Source of the DNA: Mycolicibacterium sphagni
GTDB taxonomy: Bacteria; Actinomycetota; Actinomycetes; Mycobacteriales; Mycobacteriaceae
Assembly (NCBI RefSeq): GCF_002250655.1
Contig: NZ_NOZR01000036.1
Span: 1-55,479, forward strand
Length of the DNA: 55,479 nt
Direction of reading: 5' to 3'
Shown here: piece after piece, positions 27,368 through 34,348 of the stretch
How positions within the stretch are numbered: position 1 is the first letter of the stretch
Layout: the number at the start of each line of letters is the position of its first letter
Notes under the pieces: model-generated
Told to the model about the DNA's origin: nothing
The model's database searches: none
Seen by the model: the letters and a program-made list of their open reading frames with translations, nothing else
Translations under genes and position numbers: made by a program

Positions 27368-27805
27368 CCCACGTTCTCGCACCGGCATCGAGATTGGACG
27401 TCGGGGAAGACAAACCCGATGGACTTCCTCCCTGACGCCCGCCTGGCCGCAGACGACGACGATCGTCGCAACCCCGCCGGATGCCACCACACAGCTACGG
27501 ACCCCGTCGATTCCCGGCGGCGTCACTGGTCTCCTCGTCGGAAACGGGACACAACCATTCGTCACGATCGAACCGCTTGAGCCGTACGCGTGAAGCTCAC
27601 GCCACGCAGTGACATAGCGTGCTGCCCCCACATCCCACCGGGGAGGCAACGACTTTGGTGGTCTAGCGACTACTGTTCTGCTGATTGGCCGACGAGGTAC
27701 CGCTACCTATGAGCCGCGGCAAATATCTGTTAGAAGACTGTCAGCAGTGGGTGGCGTCCGGTAGGTTCCAATCCAGCAAAGACACTTACAGCAACGGAGA
27801 TGTCG
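27368..27805. other. Non-coding stretch between tRNA-Arg and the first secreted-protein gene
   Basis: No convincing gene on either strand. The right part is the upstream region of the gene at 27806; it includes an 18-nt block (27764-27781) also found upstream of the paralogue at 29644. No integrase, insertion sequence or second copy of the tRNA 3' end was noticed. Confidence 0.5.
27764..27781 (+). promoter_or_regulatory. Upstream motif shared by the two secreted paralogues (copy 1)
   Basis: GGTTCCAATCCAGCAAAG here matches CGGTCCTATCCAGCAAAG at 29601-29618 in 15 of 18 positions, with the last 11 (ATCCAGCAAAG) identical. It lies 24 nt before the GTG start. It may be a duplicated 5'-UTR or promoter element, or a remnant of the gene duplication. 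Confidence 0.45.
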
Positions 27806-29239
27806 GTGGGTCGGGTTCGAGACGGACGCAACGCGGCGCTTGGCGCCTTGGTTGCGAGCGCACTCGCGGCCGGGGCATTCACTCCGACACCAACCGCCAA
27901 TGCGTCGTGCATCTCAGCATTCGGCTTGAACAACGGCAACGGCTGCACAAGCAACCTGACCACGCTCGCGATCGCGATCGGCGACGGCGCAGTGGCGAAT
28001 GCCGGCAATGCACTGTTCGGCGGTGCTATTGCGATCGGCGACCACGCCAACGCCATCACCAACATCGCGGCATTCATGTTGGCCGGGGCGTTCGGCGCCA
28101 ACGCGACGGCGGCGACCATGGGGGCGGCGCTCGGACTCAACTTGCAATTCGGCGCCGGTACCGCGTCCACGCTCGGCGGCATCCTCAACTTTGTCCTCGG
28201 TATCTCAGACGGCATCACGGCCAATACCACGGGTGCCATCGGCCTCGGCAACGTCGCGATTCAGCTCGGGGCGGGCACGACGTCGACGATCGGCGGCTTC
28301 AACACCGCGATCGGCCTTCCCAACGGTGGCAGCGGGACTCAAGAAACCGGCGCCGCCGGATTGTTCAATCTTTCCTTGCAGATCGGCGCGGGCACGGTCA
28401 CGACCGTCGGACTCCTCAATCTCGCCTTCAGCATGTTGCAGAACGGCGGGGGCCTACAAAGCACTGCTGCGGGCGGCATCGGCGCATGGGCCCTCAACTT
28501 TTTGGGCGACGCCGGCTCGGTATTTGCCGAAGGTTTCTTCACCACTGCGGCGAACATTCTCGGCACGAACACCGTCGCGGTGGAGGGCCTCTTGAGCGCG
28601 GCCGTCAACTTCATCGGAAACGGCAACGTGGTACAGATGTTGTCGCAGACCGGCTTCCCGGTGGTGCTGGGCCTGGTGATGAACTCGTTCGGCATCGACA
28701 ACACCCTCAAGGCCCTGAACGGCCCGTTGTCGTTCGTGGTGTCGTTCAACCAGGAGCTCCAGACGCTCCTCCTCAAGGGCCCCGGCATCAACATCAACAA
28801 CTTCCACCTTCCGAAGTTCTCCTTGTCGGCCGGAGCCGGCAGTTCGAGTAAAAGCGGGGGAAGCTCCTCGACCAGTGGGTCCGGCGGCTCGATGGAGGGC
28901 CTCGGGCACAGCGCACGACAAGGGACGTCCTTGAGCGCGACGACCACCGCAGCCGCAGCCAGCGCCGAGAAAACTACGACTACGACCGCGGATGCCACGC
29001 CGACCGCGTCAGGCGGCACGGCCACGTCGGGCGACAGCACCACCACGAACGTCAGGGCGGCCGCCGGTCGTCACCGCGCTCCCGACACCGCCAGCAGCAG
29101 CACCGATAGCGGTACGACAGCCACCGCAGCCGGAGGCCGTCACCGGAAGCCCGACTCGGCAAGCGCCTCCAGCGACAGCGGCACGAACTCCAGCTCCGCG
29201 CACGGCGGCGGCGTCGGCGGAAAACACCGCAAGCAGTAG
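27806..29239 (+). CDS. Secreted repeat protein with basic tail (paralogue 1)
   Basis: No named family recognised. The 477-residue product starts with a Sec-type signal peptide (charged VGRVRDGRNA, hydrophobic LGALVASALAAGAF, likely cut after ANA). The mature protein opens with two Cys (SCIS...NGCTSN). It continues with about 300 residues of Gly/Ala/Asn repeats such as AIAIGDGAVANAGN and AIAIGDHANAI, which resemble the AxAxGxxAxA pattern of YadA-like beta-roll heads. A Ser/Thr/Ala-rich region follows, then three basic patches (GRHRAPD, GRHRKPD, GKHRKQ). The GTG at 27806 was chosen because GGAG lies 6 nt upstream and it aligns exactly with the ATG of the paralogue at 29644; an ATG at 27800 directly abuts the GGAG. 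A cell-surface or wall-associated role is inferred. Confidence 0.75.
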   Translation: MGRVRDGRNAALGALVASALAAGAFTPTPTANASCISAFGLNNGNGCTSNLTTLAIAIGDGAVANAGNALFGGAIAIGDHANAITNIAAFMLAGAFGANATAATMGAALGLNLQFGAGTASTLGGILNFVLGISDGITANTTGAIGLGNVAIQLGAGTTSTIGGFNTAIGLPNGGSGTQETGAAGLFNLSLQIGAGTVTTVGLLNLAFSMLQNGGGLQSTAAGGIGAWALNFLGDAGSVFAEGFFTTAANILGTNTVAVEGLLSAAVNFIGNGNVVQMLSQTGFPVVLGLVMNSFGIDNTLKALNGPLSFVVSFNQELQTLLLKGPGININNFHLPKFSLSAGAGSSSKSGGSSSTSGSGGSMEGLGHSARQGTSLSATTTAAAASAEKTTTTTADATPTASGGTATSGDSTTTNVRAAAGRHRAPDTASSSTDSGTTATAAGGRHRKPDSASASSDSGTNSSSAHGGGVGGKHRKQ

Positions 29240-29537
29240 CTCGATACGGGTCCGCATCGCGCAACGCGGCCCAGCCGAATTTGGCAAAGCACAGTGCTGA
29301 AGACTCAAACGTTGCCACCACACTCACTGCAGGTGATGGGACAGTGGGCCGAGGCTGATCAGCCGATTAGGCAACGAGTACTCGGCGTCAACACCCGGGA
29401 GTGCTGGACCCTGCGCCTCCCGGACCGTCACCTAACGTAATGAGCTGCGGACATATGGCTTTCGCGGGCCAGCCCACCCTCTCGGATGTGCACGTCCGCC
29501 GTAGACAATTCATCGGCACCCAGGAGAGAATCTGTCC

Positions 29538-29561
29538 AATCACTGGGAACGCTGAGTGATT
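29538..29561. promoter_or_regulatory. Inverted repeat upstream of paralogue 2
   Basis: AATCACT (29538-29544) and AGTGATT (29555-29561) are perfect 7-bp arms with a 10-nt spacer, about 83 nt before the start codon at 29644. Spacing of about one and a half helical turns fits a dimeric repressor site or an RNA hairpin. No matching copy was noticed upstream of paralogue 1. Confidence 0.35.
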
Positions 29562-29600
29562 ATCGGCGAGAAAAGCTGTAAGCTCCATCCGCGTCAGGTA

Positions 29601-29618
29601 CGGTCCTATCCAGCAAAG
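29601..29618 (+). promoter_or_regulatory. Upstream motif shared by the two secreted paralogues (copy 2)
   Basis: CGGTCCTATCCAGCAAAG, 15 of 18 matches to 27764-27781. It ends 25 nt before the ATG at 29644, nearly the same distance as copy 1 from its start. Confidence 0.45.
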
Positions 29619-29643
29619 TTGCCTCAAGGTTGCAGGGTTGTAG

Positions 29644-30738
29644 ATGAGTCAGGTTCGCGCAAGAGGTGGCGTGCTGCTTGGCGCCTTGGTTTCGGGCGCC
29701 CTCGCGGTGAGCACTCTCGGCGAAGCCCCTCCCGCACACGCAAGCTGCGTATCCATTTTCGGTATCGGCAATGGCGGCGGTTGCACCAGTAACCTGACCA
29801 GCTTCGCGATCGGGATCGGCGCCGGTGCAACCGCGAATGCTGGCAATGGGTTTTTGAGCGGCGCCATTTCGCTGGGCAGTAACGCTGTCTCTGCGACCAC
29901 ATTCAGCGTGATGAGCTTCGCGGTGGCGGTCGGCGATAACGCCAGAGCATCGGTACTGCCCGGCCTTCTGAACCTCGCCTGGCAGGCGGGGGCCGGCAGC
30001 TCGGCTGCAATGGGTGCCCTGAATTTTGCGATCGGCATCCTGAACGGCACGGGCGCTCAATCGACAGGCGCGGCCGGAGTCGGCAATATCGCGTTGCAAC
30101 TCGGGCCGGGAATCATGACGAATATCGGCAGCCTCAATCTCACCATTGCCGGCGCGTCCGGCGGTGCCGGGACCAAGACCACCAATGCCGGCGGCTTCGG
30201 CAACTTGGCGGTCAACTTCGGCGACGCGGGCACCGTGTGGGTGGAGGGCTTCTTGAGCTCCGTCACGAATATTCTGGGCGACAGCGTCGTCAAGGCGCAG
30301 GGCATCTTGACCGCCGCGGGAAACCTTTTGGGCAACGGCAACCTGGTTACTTCGGTGGGCCCCTTTCCGAACACCACACTGAGCCTGGCGTTCAACTTCT
30401 TCGGGGACAACAACACGGTGACGGCCGGGTGGGGTCCGTTCGCAATCGCGGGGTCAATCGCCGAGAGCCTCAAGACCATCGTCCAATCGTTGCCCGGCAT
30501 CAGAATCAATGGCATCACTGGCGCTGGGGCTGCGTCGGTCGCAAGCACTAAGAAAACCTCGGCTGCGGCGGCGTCCAGCACAACCAGTACCGACACCACC
30601 ACGACGGCATCGGCAGCCGACACCACCGCTGCGTCCTCCAAGCGCGGTCTCGGCCACAAGCCGACCGCCGGCGCGGCCAAGTCCGCCGCCAGCGGCAGTA
30701 AGTCCGGTTCCGGCGTCGCCGGCAAGAAGGCCCGCTAA
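29644..30738 (+). CDS. Secreted repeat protein with basic tail (paralogue 2)
   Basis: A 364-residue paralogue of the preceding gene. The signal peptide (MSQVRARGGVLLGALVSGAL..., likely cut after AHA) is followed by SCVSIFGIGNGGGCTSNLTS, closely matching the mature N-terminus of paralogue 1, including both Cys. The repeat region (AIGIGAGATANAGN, AISLGSNAVSA, AVAVGDNARAS, GNLAVNFGDAGTV) is similar but shorter. The C-terminus is Ser/Thr/Ala-rich and ends in a Lys/Arg-rich tail (SKSGSGVAGKKAR). AGGG lies 6 nt before the ATG. Function is unknown; an exported cell-envelope protein is likely. Confidence 0.75.
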   Translation: MSQVRARGGVLLGALVSGALAVSTLGEAPPAHASCVSIFGIGNGGGCTSNLTSFAIGIGAGATANAGNGFLSGAISLGSNAVSATTFSVMSFAVAVGDNARASVLPGLLNLAWQAGAGSSAAMGALNFAIGILNGTGAQSTGAAGVGNIALQLGPGIMTNIGSLNLTIAGASGGAGTKTTNAGGFGNLAVNFGDAGTVWVEGFLSSVTNILGDSVVKAQGILTAAGNLLGNGNLVTSVGPFPNTTLSLAFNFFGDNNTVTAGWGPFAIAGSIAESLKTIVQSLPGIRINGITGAGAASVASTKKTSAAAASSTTSTDTTTTASAADTTAASSKRGLGHKPTAGAAKSAASGSKSGSGVAGKKAR

Positions 30739-30926
30739 GACCTACGTCGGCTCACGTCGACGCCGTCCGATTCACCGGCCGGATTTCCGCGTGAACCGAC
30801 GTCAACAGGCATAACCGCGTATTCGCCGTCGGTCGAAAAGCCGGGCAATCGGGAGTTTGCCCAGACTTGGCATCAGGCATTGCTACCATGACACCCTGAG
30901 GGCACTAGCAAACTTGGGAGCACACC

Positions 30927-32366
30927 ATGGCTGCACGGCATCGCGGGTCGAACCGTGCGACGTCCAAGGCACGCAGAACCACTGCCCGCCACAGCACACA
31001 GCAGCGGCACAGCAAACTCTCATCATGGCTGGGCACAGGGGCTCTTAGCGTCGCTGTTTGCGCTTCGCTGACCGGCGCCACGGGGGTCGCCCAGGCCGAC
31101 TCCGGAAGCGGCGATTCCTCCCCATCGAGCCACAGCAGCACCGGCCCCAAAGTGGGAAGCACCGGCCGGTCCGCAACTCCGAAACAGCCCACCAGCAGCT
31201 CCAAGCCGGTCCTCACCGGCGGATCCACCTCAACGAAACAGGCGCCGTCCGCGGCGGCTAAAACTGTTCAGGACTCGGCGTCCGCGGCCGCCACAGAGTC
31301 GGCCTCCGCGACACAGTCTGGCGCCGCGCAGTCGGCCAGGACCTCGACAGGCGCAATCGCCGCAGCGAGCACACTGGCGGCCGATTCCCCCACTCCGCCG
31401 CCAAACCTCACCCTGTCGGACGTGATCGCAACGGTCGTTGCGTACGCCAAATCGGCAGGGGACGGCAGCAACGTCCTGATCAGTCTCCAGGAGATCGTCA
31501 CGGCCGTGGCGACCAACCAGTGGCAGGGCCGCGCGATCATCGGCAACGGCGCGAACGGGACAGCGGCAAGCCCTGATGGACAAGCCGGCGGCTGGTTACT
31601 CGGCAGCGGCGGCACGGGATATTCCTGGACCTCCGTAACGTGCACCGACTCTGCGGGATGTGCCGGCGGAAACGGCGGCAGCGCCGGGTTGATCGGCAAC
31701 GGCGGCAACGGCGGTAACGGTGCGAACGGTGGGGCTGGCGGCGATGGCGGCTCGGCGATCCTGGTCGGATCCGGCGGAAACGGCGGTCTCGGCGGGTCCA
31801 ACTCGGCCGACGGCGGGACTGGCGGCAACGGCGGCAACGGCGGGTCGGCTGGCCTGATCGGCGGCAACGGCGGCAACGGCGGCAAGGGCGGCGACGGGTC
31901 GACCGGCGGAGACGGCGGCACTGGCGGCTCGGTCATCAGCTTCGGATTCGGCTACTTCTTGGGTGCGTATTTCCCAGGAAGCATCGTCGCCGGACGAGGC
32001 GGAGACGGCGGCACTGGCACGAACGGCGCGGGCGGCAACGGCGGTGCAGGCGGCGCGGCCGCACTCAGCAGTGACCCCACGTGGAGCTATCTGGTCACCC
32101 TCGCGGGCGCGATCACCGGATTGACCGCTCCCGGCACGGCGACCGGCGGCAACGGCGGCAACGGCGGCGGCGGCACCACCAACGGTGGACAGGGTGGCGA
32201 CGGGGGTTTCGCGTACAACTACGGATCCGGTGCCGCGATCGGCGGCAACGGCGGTAACGGCGGTAACGGGACGACTGCCGGCGGTGCCGCCGGCACCGGT
32301 GGGACCGCCTCGGCGACTACCGGCACGGCCACCGACGGCTCAAACGGCAGCAACGGGACGCCCTAG
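30927..32366 (+). CDS. Exported PGRS-domain protein lacking a PE domain
   Basis: A 479-residue protein. Residues 1-33 are unusually long and basic (RHRGSNRATSKARRTTARHS), followed by a hydrophobic segment (about 34-52) and a likely cleavage after AQA (about 57). A Ser/Thr/Ala-rich linker runs to about 150. Then come a short helical region (LSDVIATVVAYAKSAG) and GRAIIGNGANGTAASPDG at about 201-218, which corresponds to the GRPLI segment that joins PE to PGRS in PE_PGRS proteins. From about 245 it is typical PGRS sequence (GGNGGNGG repeats) with a non-repeat island at about 330-350 and another near 395-415. No PE motif is present. GGGAG precedes the ATG by 6 nt. Confidence 0.8.
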   Translation: MAARHRGSNRATSKARRTTARHSTQQRHSKLSSWLGTGALSVAVCASLTGATGVAQADSGSGDSSPSSHSSTGPKVGSTGRSATPKQPTSSSKPVLTGGSTSTKQAPSAAAKTVQDSASAAATESASATQSGAAQSARTSTGAIAAASTLAADSPTPPPNLTLSDVIATVVAYAKSAGDGSNVLISLQEIVTAVATNQWQGRAIIGNGANGTAASPDGQAGGWLLGSGGTGYSWTSVTCTDSAGCAGGNGGSAGLIGNGGNGGNGANGGAGGDGGSAILVGSGGNGGLGGSNSADGGTGGNGGNGGSAGLIGGNGGNGGKGGDGSTGGDGGTGGSVISFGFGYFLGAYFPGSIVAGRGGDGGTGTNGAGGNGGAGGAAALSSDPTWSYLVTLAGAITGLTAPGTATGGNGGNGGGGTTNGGQGGDGGFAYNYGSGAAIGGNGGNGGNGTTAGGAAGTGGTASATTGTATDGSNGSNGTP

Positions 32367-32378
32367 AGGCGAGGGCGC

Positions 32379-34163
32379 TCAAACGTCCAGGCGGGCGAAC
32401 TGCTTCGCCTGGTACATGGCCACCGAGCTTTGTCGCCTGAGCTTGCCGCTGGTGGTGACCGGAATCGACCCCGGTCCCACCGGAACGACGTCCGCCGCCG
32501 CGATGCCGTGCACATTCGAGATCGCCGTGGTGACGTCCCGCTTGATGTCCTCAACCTTTTGCCGGGCTTCCTCGTCGGAATCGCCGCGCTTTCGGATTTC
32601 CATCACCACCACGAGCTTCTCCACGCTGTCGTCCGGAACCGCGATCGCCACGCACCGGCCGCCAGTCACGTCCGTGACCGTAGCCTCGATGTCGTCGGGG
32701 GCATGGTTGCGGCCATAGATGATCAACAGATCCTTGATCCGGCCGACCACGAACAGCTCTCCCTCGGAGAAGAAGCCGACGTCGCCGGTCTTCAGCCAGG
32801 GGCCCTCGGGCGTGCCCGCCGATGGCGCCACAATCGTGCCGCCAAAGGTGCGTGCGGTCGCCTCGGGGTTTTCCCAGTAGCCGGAGCTGACGTTGTCGCC
32901 GTAAGCCCAGATCTCGCCGGTCTGCCCCTCGGGAACTTCGGTGGAAGTCTCCGGGTCGACGATCCGCAAGACCGGGGAACGCGGGCTGATGGGACCGTCG
33001 TAGCTGATCAGCGGCGTGCCGTCCGCGCTGTCGACGCGCTTGGCCTGGCCGGCCGCCAGCGCCTCGGTGTCGAAGTGGACGACCCTGATCGGGTCTTCCG
33101 GCTTGGGGGTCGACATGTAGAGGGTGGCCTCCGCCATGCCGTAGGACGGCTGGATCACGTTCTCGTTGAGGTTGAAGCGGGCGAACCGGTCGGTGAAGCG
33201 CTTGATCGTGGCGGGCTGAACCCGCTCGGCGCCGCTTTGGATGGTGTGCACGCCGCCGAGATCAAGGCCTGCCATGTCCTCGTCGGAGGTCTTCCGCGTC
33301 GCCAGGTCGAAGGCAAAGTTCGGTGCCGCGGTGAATGGGCACGGATGGGTCGCCAGCAACTGCATCCAGCGGGCTGGCCGCACCAAGAACGAGGTCGGGC
33401 TGGTGAGCACCGCACTCGTGCCCAACACGATCGGTGAGCACACCCCCAGGATCAGTCCCAGGTCGTGGAAGAACGGCAGCCACGACACGAACGTGAGGTC
33501 CGGCGGGGTGACCCCCGCATGCCGCGAGTAGTCCGTGGTGATCTGCTGCAGATTGGTCAAGAGATTTGTGTACGAGATCTTCACGCCGGCCGGCGACCGG
33601 GTCGAGCCGGAGGTGTATTGCAGGTACGCGGTGTCGTGGTAGTTGTCGCTCTCGTACATGACACCGCCCCGCGTCGGAGCGTCCAGATCCAGCAAATCGA
33701 CCTCAATGATGGCCGGCGGTGCTTGCCCGGGCTGCGGGACGATGCTCCGGCTCACCTCAGCCACGACAGGAGACGTGGTCAGAACGGCGACCGGCAATGC
33801 GTCGCGCAGCACCGATTCGACCCGCTCGTCGGTGACGCCTCCCATCGGGACCGACAGCGGGACCGGGATCACCCCTGCGTGCAGAGAGCCGAGGAAAGCA
33901 ACGATGTATTCCAGTCCCTGGGGAGCGATGATCATCACGCGGTCGCCAGGTGACGCGCAGTGGCTGAGCTCACGGGCCAGGTTGGCCGCACGCCGATACA
34001 GCTGGGGCCACGTCAGACTGGTCGGGACGCCGGCCCAGTCCTGGTCGTAGTCGATAAAGGTGTAGGCCGTGTCGTCCGGCTGCAGGCTGGCGCGTTCGCG
34101 CAACAGAGCCGGAATCGAGGCCTCAATCGCCTGTGTCACGGCAAGCAAGCTATCAGTCGGCAC
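32379..34163 (-). CDS. Fatty-acyl-AMP ligase (FAAL, FadD23-like)
   Basis: A 594-residue ANL enzyme that makes acyl-AMP and hands the acyl group to a carrier protein rather than to CoA. FAAL features: the N-terminal AYTFIDYDQDW, the P-loop YLQYTSGSTRSPAGV, WLPFFHDLGLI, the insertion-containing SFLVRPARWMQ region that distinguishes FAALs, PSYGMAEATL, and the C-terminal lysine context TTSGKLRRQSSVAMY. The GTG at 34163 has GAAGG upstream; an internal GTG (VTQAIEAS) is also possible. It is divergent from a Mas/Pks5-like synthase 185 nt away, its probable acyl acceptor. The acid used is not predictable from sequence alone. Confidence 0.9.
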   Translation of the reverse strand: MPTDSLLAVTQAIEASIPALLRERASLQPDDTAYTFIDYDQDWAGVPTSLTWPQLYRRAANLARELSHCASPGDRVMIIAPQGLEYIVAFLGSLHAGVIPVPLSVPMGGVTDERVESVLRDALPVAVLTTSPVVAEVSRSIVPQPGQAPPAIIEVDLLDLDAPTRGGVMYESDNYHDTAYLQYTSGSTRSPAGVKISYTNLLTNLQQITTDYSRHAGVTPPDLTFVSWLPFFHDLGLILGVCSPIVLGTSAVLTSPTSFLVRPARWMQLLATHPCPFTAAPNFAFDLATRKTSDEDMAGLDLGGVHTIQSGAERVQPATIKRFTDRFARFNLNENVIQPSYGMAEATLYMSTPKPEDPIRVVHFDTEALAAGQAKRVDSADGTPLISYDGPISPRSPVLRIVDPETSTEVPEGQTGEIWAYGDNVSSGYWENPEATARTFGGTIVAPSAGTPEGPWLKTGDVGFFSEGELFVVGRIKDLLIIYGRNHAPDDIEATVTDVTGGRCVAIAVPDDSVEKLVVVMEIRKRGDSDEEARQKVEDIKRDVTTAISNVHGIAAADVVPVGPGSIPVTTSGKLRRQSSVAMYQAKQFARLDV

Positions 34164-34194
34164 CGCCGCTGTACCTTCGAACCCAGAAGTTGAG

Positions 34195-34243
34195 TGACGC
34201 TTCCGTCAACACCTGCACTTAGCTGCGAATCAAGCAAACTTGA
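34195..34243. promoter_or_regulatory. Two small dyads in the FAAL/PKS divergent region
   Basis: TGACG-CTTC-CGTCA (34195-34208) and TCAAG-CAAA-CTTGA (34230-34243) are perfect 5-bp inverted repeats with 4-nt spacers, with centres 35 bp apart, near the FAAL start. No convincing -35/-10 pair was found, so these are only candidate regulator sites. The rest of the 185-bp region shows nothing else I can support beyond the PKS ribosome-binding site at about 34340-34348. Confidence 0.3.
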
Positions 34244-34348
34244 CCCGTAACGCTGCGTCTGCGTCAATAATTGCCTTGCCTGGGTCGGGGGAACCAGAGC
34301 GGGCCAAGGCGACGAACTCATCGCTGAGTCGTTGCTGTGAGGAGAGGG

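Larger units (their letters stand above)
29240..29643. other. Intergenic region between the two secreted paralogues
   Basis: No convincing gene. It contains a 12-bp palindrome GGCTGATCAGCC (29353-29364), a stem CCGGGAG/CTCCCGG (29395-29401 and 29417-29423), an inverted repeat at 29538-29561, and the second copy of the shared upstream motif (29601-29618). These probably represent the end of one transcript and the control region of the next. Confidence 0.5.

Noticed and set aside
27202..27492. Minus-strand frame containing GRIRTCGLLLRRQTLYPLSYGG
   Set aside because: This is the antisense translation of the tRNA-Arg gene, a well-known spurious protein in databases. The frame has no other support.
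27368..27805. Phage or integrative-element remnants next to the tRNA
   Set aside because: No integrase, excisionase or direct repeat of the tRNA end could be seen, so an integrated element is only a hypothesis.
34337..34348. Upstream GTG as the PKS start
   Set aside because: It overlaps the ribosome-binding sequence AGGAGAGGG that best serves the ATG at 34349.
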